Assembly: GCF_008000755.1 (NCBI RefSeq)
Contig: NZ_CP041690.1
Location: 2,915,260 to 2,979,259 of the forward strand
Direction of reading: 5' to 3'
Source: Youhaiella tibetensis
GTDB taxonomy: Bacteria; Pseudomonadota; Alphaproteobacteria; Rhizobiales; Devosiaceae
Length of the DNA: 64,000 nucleotides
Positions 8,502-16,500 of this stretch are shown one piece after another. The notes beneath the pieces were generated by a model, which was not told the DNA's origin, did no database searches, and saw nothing but the letters and a program-made list of their open reading frames with translations. A program made the position numbers and the translations under genes. Each line of letters opens with the position of its first letter. Position 1 is the first letter of the stretch.

Positions 8502-9890
8502 TCAGGCTACCTTGTATTCCTCGATCGCGACGGATGCGGCATCGGCCCAATCGCCATGCGCCACCGCCTCGCCCACGAAAATGATTGCCGGTCCGTCGGC
8601 GAAATCGGCGGCTCCCGCCGCCAGTTCCCCCAGCGTTCCGCGATAGAGCGACCGCTCCGCCCGGCCGGCATTGGCCACAATTCCGACCGGCAGATGAACG
8701 GACGCCGCATGCTTTATGAACGAGCGCGCCACCTCGGCGGCATTGCTCTTGCCCATGTAGAGCGCCACGGTCATCCCGGAGGCGGCGAGCGCCGCCCAGT
8801 GATGCAGATCGCCATCGTCAGCGCCGTGCGCCGTCGCCATCACGAACCCGCTCGAAACCTTGCGCAACGTCACCGGCGTCGCCGTGTCGGCGGCAGCGGC
8901 AAGCGCGGCGGTGACGCCGGGCACGATGACGTAGTCGAGGCCAGCCTTGCGCAGCGCCGCGACTTCCTCGCCGGCCCGGCCGAAGATCATCGGATCGCCC
9001 GACTTGAGGCGCGCCACCTTCTTGCCCTGCCCGGCCAGGCGGACGATGAGCGTATTGATCTGCGCCTGGCTGAACGTGTGATTGCCCTTGGCCTTGCCCA
9101 CCGGGATGCGCTCGGCATCGCGACGGCCCATGTCGACCACCACCTGCGGCACAAGCTGGTCGTGAACGATGACGTCGGCCTCCTGCAGCAGACGCTGGGC
9201 GCGCAGGGTGAGAAGATCCTCCGAGCCCGGCCCGGCTCCGATCAGCCACACGACGCCCTTGCCCGCCGTCTGCGCGTGAGCATCGAGAAGCGCGGCGGCG
9301 GCCGAAGAGCCCTGCCCGGCCTCGACGGCGCGTTCGATGGTCGGCGAGGTGACGAGCTCTTCGTAAAACCGCCGGGCCTCGGCCTTGCCGAGCGTCGCGG
9401 CAACGCGCTCGCGCAGCGAACCGGCAAGCCGGGCGATGGCGCCCAGGCGCGGCGACAGCATGGCCTCGATGCGGGCGCGGATGAGACGCGCCAGCACGGG
9501 CGCATCGCCTTCCGAGGAGATGGCGATGGTGAGCGGCGCGCGCTCCACGATCGAGGGCGTGTAGAAATCGCACTCGGCCGGAACGTCGACGACGTTGAGT
9601 GGAATGTTGCGGGTCCGGGCGGCAGCGATGGCAGCCTCGGCATCGGCGCCGTGATCGGCCACGAACACCAGCGCGGCGCCATCGAGATCGGAGGGGCGGA
9701 AGGCCCGTTCGACCAGCGTCACGTCGTGACCGGAGAAGTCGGCCTCGACCTGCGTTGCGATAATCACGACCTGAGCGGTAGTCTTAACTGCCAACCGGGC
9801 TTTGTTGAGGGCTTCTTCTCCACCGCCGACGATGACGATGCGCTGACCCTGAACTTTGTAGCTCAACGGAAATGTGTTGAGTGCACCCAT
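8502..9890 (-). CDS. cysG: Siroheme synthase (trifunctional CysG)
   Basis: A 462-residue enzyme making siroheme from uroporphyrinogen III. The N-terminal part has a Rossmann motif (RIVIVGGGEEALNKARL) and AISSEGDAPVLARLIR, the conserved serine segment of the precorrin-2 dehydrogenase/ferrochelatase CysG-B domain. The C-terminal part (about 215 on) is the SAM-dependent methyltransferase: VWLIGAGPGSEDLLTLRA, then RLKSGDPMIFGRAGEE and VIVPGVTAALAAAA. It is the first gene of the leftward sulfur operon, so the cofactor gene leads the enzyme that needs it. The following DUF2849 start lies just past its stop. Confidence 0.95.
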   Translation of the reverse strand: MGALNTFPLSYKVQGQRIVIVGGGEEALNKARLAVKTTAQVVIIATQVEADFSGHDVTLVERAFRPSDLDGAALVFVADHGADAEAAIAAARTRNIPLNVVDVPAECDFYTPSIVERAPLTIAISSEGDAPVLARLIRARIEAMLSPRLGAIARLAGSLRERVAATLGKAEARRFYEELVTSPTIERAVEAGQGSSAAAALLDAHAQTAGKGVVWLIGAGPGSEDLLTLRAQRLLQEADVIVHDQLVPQVVVDMGRRDAERIPVGKAKGNHTFSQAQINTLIVRLAGQGKKVARLKSGDPMIFGRAGEEVAALRKAGLDYVIVPGVTAALAAAADTATPVTLRKVSSGFVMATAHGADDGDLHHWAALAASGMTVALYMGKSNAAEVARSFIKHAASVHLPVGIVANAGRAERSLYRGTLGELAAGAADFADGPAIIFVGEAVAHGDWADAASVAIEEYKVA

Positions 9891-10245
9891 TGGAGACCCT
9901 TGAATGAGGCCCCGAAAGTACTGGTTTTGCTGGAGTTCTCACAAGGCGCCGGGGTTCAATAGCTTTAATATTCCCCTCCGCTCGACCCCGGTAGAATGGC
10001 GTTGGCGGCGAGGGCCGCCCCGGCGAAAACCAATCTTGGATTGGCATGTGCGAGGAAACGCGAAAGCGGCGATTGGGCGTCGGCGCAGGGAAAGGGATTT
10101 CTGCGACGGGCCGCGATGAGCAAATGCGGTTTCGTCGTAGGGGGTGATGGTAGGGAGCGGTTCGGGAAGCAGCTTAAACTTATCTCCCCTGGTGGGGAGG
10201 GATACCTGCTGGCGAGCGGCCGGCCACTTGCCAGAGCCCGGGAGC
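9891..10245. other. Intergenic region with cysG operon promoter and a palindrome
   Basis: 355 nt without a supportable gene. The promoter of the cysG operon should lie in its left part; an AT-rich stretch (GAATATTAAAGC on the minus strand, about 9963-9974) is the only clear candidate, and I cannot define -35/-10 boxes. CTCCCC (10184-10189) and GGGGAG (10194-10199) form a small hairpin like other intergenic elements in this window, and CTGGC/GCCAG (about 10208-10233) forms another that may end the permease transcript. Confidence 0.4.
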
Positions 10246-11058
10246 CTAGCCCTTGACGCTGCCCTGCGTGGTGATGGCCGCGATGATGCGTTTCTGGAAG
10301 ACGAGGAACACCACGATGGCCGGCAGGGCGGCCATGACGACGGTGGAGTTGCCGGCGCCCGGCACCTGGTCGATGGCGACGGCGACGTTCATCTTTTCGT
10401 CCCTGGTCACCGCCAGGAACGGCCAGAGGAAGGCATTCCAGGCGCCGATGAAGGTGATGATGCCCAGGCCGGCGGTGATGCCGCCCGAAAGCGGCAGGTA
10501 GAGCCTGGTCAGCATGCGGAATTCGGAGGCGCTGTCCATGATGCCCGCCTCGCGCAATTCCTTGGGAAGGCTGTCGAAATGTTGCTTGTAGACGATGACC
10601 GCCAGGGGCGCGATCAGCTGGGGCAGGATCACGCCCATCCAGCTGTTGATGAACCCCATGCGGAACATCAGGAAGAAATGCGAGATGATGAGCGCCTGCA
10701 CCGGCACCGCAAAGCTCGCCAGCACGATCCACCAGAGCACTTTACGGCCGGGAAAGCTCAGCTGCGACAGCGCATAGCCGCAGGTGGCGCCGGTCACGAG
10801 CACGCCCAGCGTAACGCCCGCCGAGGTGACGACCGAATTGAGATACCAGACCGGCAACTGCGTGGTGGTGATGACGCGATAGTAGTCGGCGAGAAAGTTG
10901 CCGCTCGAGAGCGAGCGGTAGAACGTGGCCCACACCGGGTAGAACCACATCGCCGCAAAGACGATGGTCGCAAGAGTGAGAAACGTGCCCGGCCCCAGGC
11001 GCGGCGGACGCAGCGCCGGAAAGGCCCACGCCTCCGATTTCAACGACTGGTCGGTCAT
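10246..11058 (-). CDS. Carbohydrate-type ABC transporter permease, orphan
   Basis: A 270-residue inner-membrane protein of the MalG/binding-protein-dependent permease family. Six hydrophobic segments are visible, and REAGIMDSASEFRMLTRLYLP (around 190) is the cytoplasmic EAA loop that contacts the ATPase. ABC permeases of this type need a partner permease, an ATPase and a binding protein, but none is adjacent: cysG lies on one side and a ferredoxin gene with its own terminator on the other. There is no clear ribosome-binding site before the ATG. It may work with subunits encoded elsewhere or be a remnant. Substrate unknown. Confidence 0.85.
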   Translation of the reverse strand: MTDQSLKSEAWAFPALRPPRLGPGTFLTLATIVFAAMWFYPVWATFYRSLSSGNFLADYYRVITTTQLPVWYLNSVVTSAGVTLGVLVTGATCGYALSQLSFPGRKVLWWIVLASFAVPVQALIISHFFLMFRMGFINSWMGVILPQLIAPLAVIVYKQHFDSLPKELREAGIMDSASEFRMLTRLYLPLSGGITAGLGIITFIGAWNAFLWPFLAVTRDEKMNVAVAIDQVPGAGNSTVVMAALPAIVVFLVFQKRIIAAITTQGSVKG

Positions 11059-11121
11059 GCTGTCGGTCGATTCCCCCCAAATGGCGGGCTATCGGACAGG
11101 CATCGCGCCTCGCGCGCAAGG

Positions 11122-11144
11122 AAAAACCGGGAGTTGCCGCCCGG
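11122..11144 (-). terminator. Rho-independent terminator of the second ferredoxin gene
   Basis: On the minus strand CCGGG pairs with CCCGG (11127-11144) and is followed by TTTTT (11126-11122). It separates the ferredoxin transcript from the ABC permease gene. Confidence 0.7.
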
Positions 11145-11165
11145 CTCTTTCCGGGGAGCGCGGAC

Positions 11166-11486
11166 TCAGCCCTGGCGGGTGGGCACGTTCACGACCAGCC
11201 CGTCCAGCTCGTCGCGCACCTTGATCTGGCAGGACAGGCGGCTGTTCTCGCGCACGTCGAAGGCGAAATCGAGCATGTCCTCTTCCATGACCGAGGGGCC
11301 GCCGACCGTTTCGGTCCAGGCATCATCGACATAGACGTGGCAGGTGGCGCAGGTGCAGGCGCCGCCGCATTCGGCGACGATCCCCGGCACGCCGTTCATG
11401 ATGGCGTTTTCCATGACGGTCGAGCCATTTTCGGCCTCGACCTCGATGCGCGATCCGTCGGGCTCGACATAGGTGATCTTAGTCAT
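11166..11486 (-). CDS. [2Fe-2S] ferredoxin, FdVI type, second copy
   Basis: A 106-residue adrenodoxin-like ferredoxin starting [11 protein letters not shown]. The cluster ligands are Cys40, Cys46, Cys49 ([16 protein letters not shown]) and Cys86 (RLSCQI). It is a clear paralog of the ferredoxin at 3915-4232 with the same extra cysteine in the loop. It is monocistronic: a terminator follows and a divergent diguanylate cyclase gene precedes it. This copy is the more likely general-purpose FdVI (Fe-S cluster biogenesis), while the other sits in the sulfur operon. That division is inferred. Confidence 0.88.
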   Translation of the reverse strand: MTKITYVEPDGSRIEVEAENGSTVMENAIMNGVPGIVAECGGACTCATCHVYVDDAWTETVGGPSVMEEDMLDFAFDVRENSRLSCQIKVRDELDGLVVNVPTRQG

Positions 11487-11676
11487 TAACGATTGTGCAC
11501 TCTCGATGTGTTGCAAGGGATATAGCGGCGGCGGCCCCTTGCGACAAGGCGCGCGCCTGCATGGCAGGCCAGCGCGCCGAGCCGGCGCGATCCGGGCAAT
11601 TTGACCGATCGCGCTAGTGGCATGTTCATGCCCGCCCGATATTTGGCGAAGTCGAGAGGATTCAAAGGCCTATCCC

Positions 11677-12843
11677 ATGTATATCGCCTTCATCCAGCCG
11701 ATCCTTCTGTTCATTTTCGCGGCCGCCATCGGGGGCCTGTGGGCCTGGCGCAAGCAGAACGGGCAGATCGCCTGCATGGCCGCCGGCTTCGCGCTTTTCG
11801 GGCTCGGGCTCGCCATACAGATCAGCCAGATCCCCGCCGCCTCGGTGGATAATGCCGTCGCTTCGGCCATCGCCTACAGCGCCGGCGCCGTGGCCTTTTC
11901 GCTCGGCGTGCTCGAGCGCGTGCACCGGCGCCGCGCCGGCGCGGTGCTGGTCGGCATGGGCATCGCGATCGTGGTGGGTATCTGGTATTTCGCCGCGATC
12001 GACTACCACCTGGTCGCCCGCGTCTACATCCTCAATTTCGGGTTGGGCGCCATCATGCTCGTGGCGACCTGGTTCGCCCGCTCGCTGGCGCGCGGCAGCC
12101 GCACCGACAAACTGCTGTTCTGGCTGGTGCTGGTGCTGGCGCTGCACTTCTTCCCGCGCACGGTGCTGACCGCGGGCAGCATCGGCAGTTCCGATCCCGC
12201 CGACTTCAGCCAGACTGCATTCTGGAACGCCACCACCTTCGCCTTCGCGGTCCTCGGGCTCATCACCGGCATCGGCGTCATCGTCACCACCATGGGCGAC
12301 GCCCTGTCGGAAGCCCAAAAGGAGCGCGATACCGATCCTCTCACCGGCCTTGCCAACCGCCGTGGCCTCGAAAGCGAGATGCAGGCGCTGATGGCCGATC
12401 ACGCCTCGCGCCCGATCTCGCTGATCGTTTGCGACCTGGACAATTTCAAGTCGGTCAACGACCGCTATGGGCATGCCGCGGGCGATGAGGTGCTGAGCGC
12501 TTTCGCCCACACGCTGCGCGCCAACACACGCCAGGGCGACCTGGTGGCCCGCCAGGGTGGGGAGGAATTCGTGGCCATCCTGCCCCGGCTCGATGCCGAA
12601 AAGGCGCTGGCCTTTGCCGAGCGGCTACGCCTTGCTGTGGCGGCGACCGGCTTTGACGAGATCGCAACCGGGCTGTCGGTGACCGCCAGCCTTGGGGTCG
12701 TGCAATTGCGCGATCGAGAAGACCTGGACGGCGCGCTCAAGCGTGCCGATGAACTGCTCTATGCCGCCAAGCACAATGGTCGCAACCGCACCTACGCGGA
12801 GGGCATCGGCCCGGTCGGCCGGAACCGCAAGCGCAAGGCCTAG
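11677..12843 (+). CDS. Membrane-bound diguanylate cyclase (GGDEF)
   Basis: A 388-residue enzyme making cyclic di-GMP from two GTP. About seven hydrophobic helices fill residues 1-205, with no recognised sensory domain, followed by a GGDEF domain beginning at DTDPLTGLANRRGLE. The active-site motif is GGEEF (294-298). An inhibitory-site RQGD (285-288) lies exactly five residues before it, so product inhibition is expected. DNFKSVNDRYGHAAGD is the metal/GTP-binding helix. The ATG at 11677 has AAAGG upstream. No EAL domain. It converges with an Hpt gene after only 4 nt. Confidence 0.92.
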   Translation: MYIAFIQPILLFIFAAAIGGLWAWRKQNGQIACMAAGFALFGLGLAIQISQIPAASVDNAVASAIAYSAGAVAFSLGVLERVHRRRAGAVLVGMGIAIVVGIWYFAAIDYHLVARVYILNFGLGAIMLVATWFARSLARGSRTDKLLFWLVLVLALHFFPRTVLTAGSIGSSDPADFSQTAFWNATTFAFAVLGLITGIGVIVTTMGDALSEAQKERDTDPLTGLANRRGLESEMQALMADHASRPISLIVCDLDNFKSVNDRYGHAAGDEVLSAFAHTLRANTRQGDLVARQGGEEFVAILPRLDAEKALAFAERLRLAVAATGFDEIATGLSVTASLGVVQLRDREDLDGALKRADELLYAAKHNGRNRTYAEGIGPVGRNRKRKA

Positions 12844-12847
12844 CCCC

Positions 12848-13234
12848 TCAGATCGGCTCGTCCTCGAGCAGTTCGGCGATGAAGACCCGCGTCTCTTCGA
12901 CAGTCATGGCGATATCGTCGATCCGCTCGGGATTGATATCGCCCTGGCGCACTTCGTGTTCGGCAAGCTTGCACATGTCCACGATCCCCCAGGCGCCTAC
13001 GCCCGAGGCGGCGCCCTTGAGGGCATGCAGGTTGACCAGGAGCTCCTGGCTGTTCGTCGAAGCCTCAAGCCGCCCGAAATAGGTGCGGGCCACTTCATCG
13101 AACATGCGCATCACTTCGCATTCGAGCGCCCAGTCGCCCAGCGTCTGCTTGGCGAGATGCACCAGATCGATCGGCCTGCGTCGCGCCGCGGCTTCGTATG
13201 CCGCGGGGAACAGGGCTTCCAGGGAGCGTGCCAT
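12848..13234 (-). CDS. Stand-alone Hpt (histidine phosphotransfer) protein
   Basis: A 128-residue helical protein with the Hpt signature NLHALKGAASGVGAWGI. His70 is the expected phosphorylated residue, followed by the conserved LKG-A and a small-residue turn. It would relay phosphate between a hybrid kinase and a response regulator, neither of which is in the window. It faces the diguanylate cyclase gene tail to tail. In alphaproteobacteria stand-alone Hpt proteins often feed cell-cycle relays (ChpT is unrelated in fold), but the partner here is unknown. Confidence 0.8.
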   Translation of the reverse strand: MARSLEALFPAAYEAAARRRPIDLVHLAKQTLGDWALECEVMRMFDEVARTYFGRLEASTNSQELLVNLHALKGAASGVGAWGIVDMCKLAEHEVRQGDINPERIDDIAMTVEETRVFIAELLEDEPI

Positions 13235-13587
13235 AGGCCACCATCCTTGTGGTTCACCGGCCGCTTCTGCGCCCGGTGATTCGAACCTATGGCTCCGCTC
13301 TGAATCGCTGCTTAAGCCGGATGGTAAACGGAAGAACTCCCGGCTGCCTGCGGCTTTGCGCAGTTCCCCACTGTGAAAATTAACCTTTCATTAAGAAAGG
13401 GTTCGGTTTGCATAAAATTTGACGTATAAAAGTATGTTACCAACGCGCGGCGGCGTAGGTGCCGGGGCAATCGAACGTATTTGTGTCGCATTGTACCGAT
13501 TTGAGGGTCGTCCTGGAAACGGGTCGCGCTTCATACTGACTCGCGCGCCGCCCTGTCGGAACTGCCGACGCAAGAGTTGTAAAGAGT
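13235..13587 (+). promoter_or_regulatory. Upstream region of the giant coiled-coil gene
   Basis: 353 nt with no supportable gene. The stretch 13375-13440 is strikingly AT-rich for this genome and probably contains the promoter of the giant gene. CCTTTC (13384-13389) and GAAAGG (13395-13400) form a perfect 6-bp inverted repeat around ATTAA, a possible operator. TATAAA (13425-13430) could be a -10 box but no good -35 box is correctly spaced. The gene start at 13588 has only AAAGAG upstream. Confidence 0.4.
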
Positions 13588-16500
13588 ATGGCGAAACAAT
13601 CGAACTCACCCGCAAACGATCCCGCCGCGTTGGCCTTTTCGGCAGTCGAGGATGCTCTCAAGGCATCGGTGTTCGATACGGACACCGCGCCCCCCTCCTC
13701 GCGCTCGGCCACGCAACCGCGCTCGGAGCGCCTGCGCACCGCTGACAAGATTGCCGCCCAGGCAGGCTCGGTCGCCAACGACGACAGGCTGCAGGGCTCC
13801 AAGATTCTCTACGGGCTCCAGACCCGGGCCTCCTCCACCCCCACCTGGGTCGCCCTGGGCGCCTCGGCCGTCTGGGTGCTGGGCACGGTCATTGCGGGGG
13901 CGCTGCGCTTCAGCGGCGACTTCGCCAAGCCGGGCTTCATCGGCTCGCTCGAATTCATGACCTGGCTGGGCATCGTCATCATCCCGGTCATCGGCTTCTT
14001 TGCCATCGCCACGCTCGTGCGCCGCGCGCAGGACCTGCGCCTGGCCGCCACCTCCATCACCCAGGCTGCCGTGCGCCTGGCCGAGCCCGAAACCACCGCT
14101 TCCGAAAAGGTCGCCTCGGTGGGCCAGGCCGTCCGCCGCGAAGTCAACGCCCTCGGCGATGGCCTCGAGCGCGCCCTGTCGCGCGCCGGCGAGCTCGAGG
14201 TGATGATCCACAACGAGGTCACCGCGCTCGAAAAGACCTATTCGGAGAACGAGCAGCGCATGCGCGCGCTCATCGCCGAACTCGCCAACCAGCGCGAAGC
14301 GGTCATCACCAATACCGACAAGGTCCGCGAAGCGATCACCGAGTCCCATACGGGCCTGGTCTTCGACCTCGACATGATCAGCCAGCGCATCTCGGGGACC
14401 CTGGTCGAGAACGGCGGCAACCTCACCAAGGCGCTCGAAACCGCGGGCGCCACGCTCAACAACGCCTTCGCCGAGCGCACGGATTCGTTCGTCTCGCTGA
14501 TGGACAACCGCACCTCGGACCTCATCTCCCAGCTCGATGAGAGCGCCACGCGCCTCAACATGACGCTCGAGGACCGCACCTCCAGCGTCACCGGCGCGTT
14601 CGATGGCCGCACCGAGGAACTGGCCGCCCTGATCGATGCCCGCGTGAGCTCGCTCACCGACGCGCTCGACCAGCGCTCCAACTCGTTCTCCACCGAGATC
14701 GACACCCGCACCGCCGCCCTCGCCTCCCTCCTCTCGGAAGGCGGCATGGCGCTGCTCGACCAGCTCCGCGATCGCGGCCACGAAGTGTCCGGCGCCCTCG
14801 AGAGCATCGGCTCGCGCATCTCGACCGACATCTCGGCCCGCACCAACGAGGCCGAACTCGTGCTCGGCACCCTGTCGCGCCAGCTCGACGAAAGCGTCTC
14901 GATCCATATCAATTCGATGGAAAGCCGCCTGCAGTCGGCCCTGATCGAACTGGGTGGGGCTCTCGACGAATCCTCCGAGCGCGCCCGCCTGACGCTGGCC
15001 AGCGCCGGCCAGGAATCGCTTTCGGCCTTCGACAATCGCCTCGACGAAATCTCCAGCGGCATCGACACGCGCCTGCACTCGCTCGACAACGTGCTCGGCA
15101 CCAAGGGCGAGCACATCATCGAAGCGCTCGACCGCCACGCCTCGACCTTCACCGCCCGCGCCAACGTCCTCGAGATGGCGCTCGACGAGAAGTCCGGCCA
15201 TTTCAACGACGTCGTGGCCCGCCACACCCAGGAGATGGCAGAGACCATCGACACCCGGGCCAAGTACATCACCGAAGCCGTCAGCGACCGCACCCGCGAA
15301 CTCTCGGGCAGCCTGGAAGAACACACGCGCATCCTCGCCGATGCCCTGGACGACCGCAGCCGCCTGCTGTCCGACACCATCGCCGGCCACACCAGCGAGC
15401 TGACCACCGCGCTCGAAGGCCATACCGGCAAGTTCTCGGACGAGCTCTCGACCCGCACCGCCGAGCTTTCCGAAGCTCTGGCCGGCCGCACTGGCGAACT
15501 CTCGGCGACCCTTTCGAGCCGCACCGGCGAACTCACCGAAGCGCTTTCGAGCCGCACGGGCGAGCTTTCGGACGCGCTCTCGAGCCGCACGATCGAACTC
15601 TCGGGCGCCCTGGCCACGCACACCACCGAGCTGTCCAACACGCTCGACAACCGCACCACCCAGCTCTCCGACACGCTCCAGGCCCGCACCTCGCAGCTGG
15701 CCGACAGCCTGGAATCGCGCACCAGCCACCTCGCCGACACCCTCGAGAGCCGCACTTCGCACCTCACGAGCACGCTCGACGAGCGCACCTCGGCCCTTTC
15801 GGGCGCGCTGGACAGCCGCACCGCAGCGCTCAACGACGCGCTCGAAACGCAGACCTCGGCGCTCTCGTCCACGCTCGAGACCCGCACGGCCATCCTCGCG
15901 GACTCGCTGGACAGCCACACCACCCAGCTCGCCGACACCCTGGGCAACCGCATCGGGGCGCTGGAAAGCGAGCTCGAAGCGCGCACCATCCAGCTCTCGA
16001 CCACACTCGACAACCGCTCCGAGAAGCTGGCCAACGCCATGGAGCAGCACTCGGCCAATGTCGCCACCACCATGGATGGCCACACCGACCGCATCACCGG
16101 CGCCCTGGTCAACGGCACCAGCGCCCTCACCGACGCCCTGTCGAGCCACACCAACCTGCTCAGCGACGCCCTCCAGGGCCGCACCGAGGAGCTGGCCGCG
16201 GCAATCACCGAGCGCACCGAGCACATGGCCGCCACGCTCGAGGAACGCTCCAGCGAAGTCACCAACGCGCTCGACGGGCGTACCCGCCAGCTCGCCGGCA
16301 CCATCGGCGAACGCTCCCAGCAGCTCTCGGACGCCCTGGGCATGCGTACCCAGCAGCTTTCCGAAGTCCTGGGCAGCCACACCGCCTCGATCTCCGATGC
16401 CCTGGCCACCCGCACCGCAGAGCTGGCCCGCGCCATCGACGAGCAGGGTTCGGCCGCGCATGACAAGATCGACCAGAGCCTGCGCAACGTTTCCGACACC

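Noticed and set aside
8556-9962. Long plus-strand frame opposite cysG, and similar frames opposite cysI and cysH
   Set aside because: Shadows of conserved enzymes caused by high GC at third codon positions; no motif and no ribosome-binding site.
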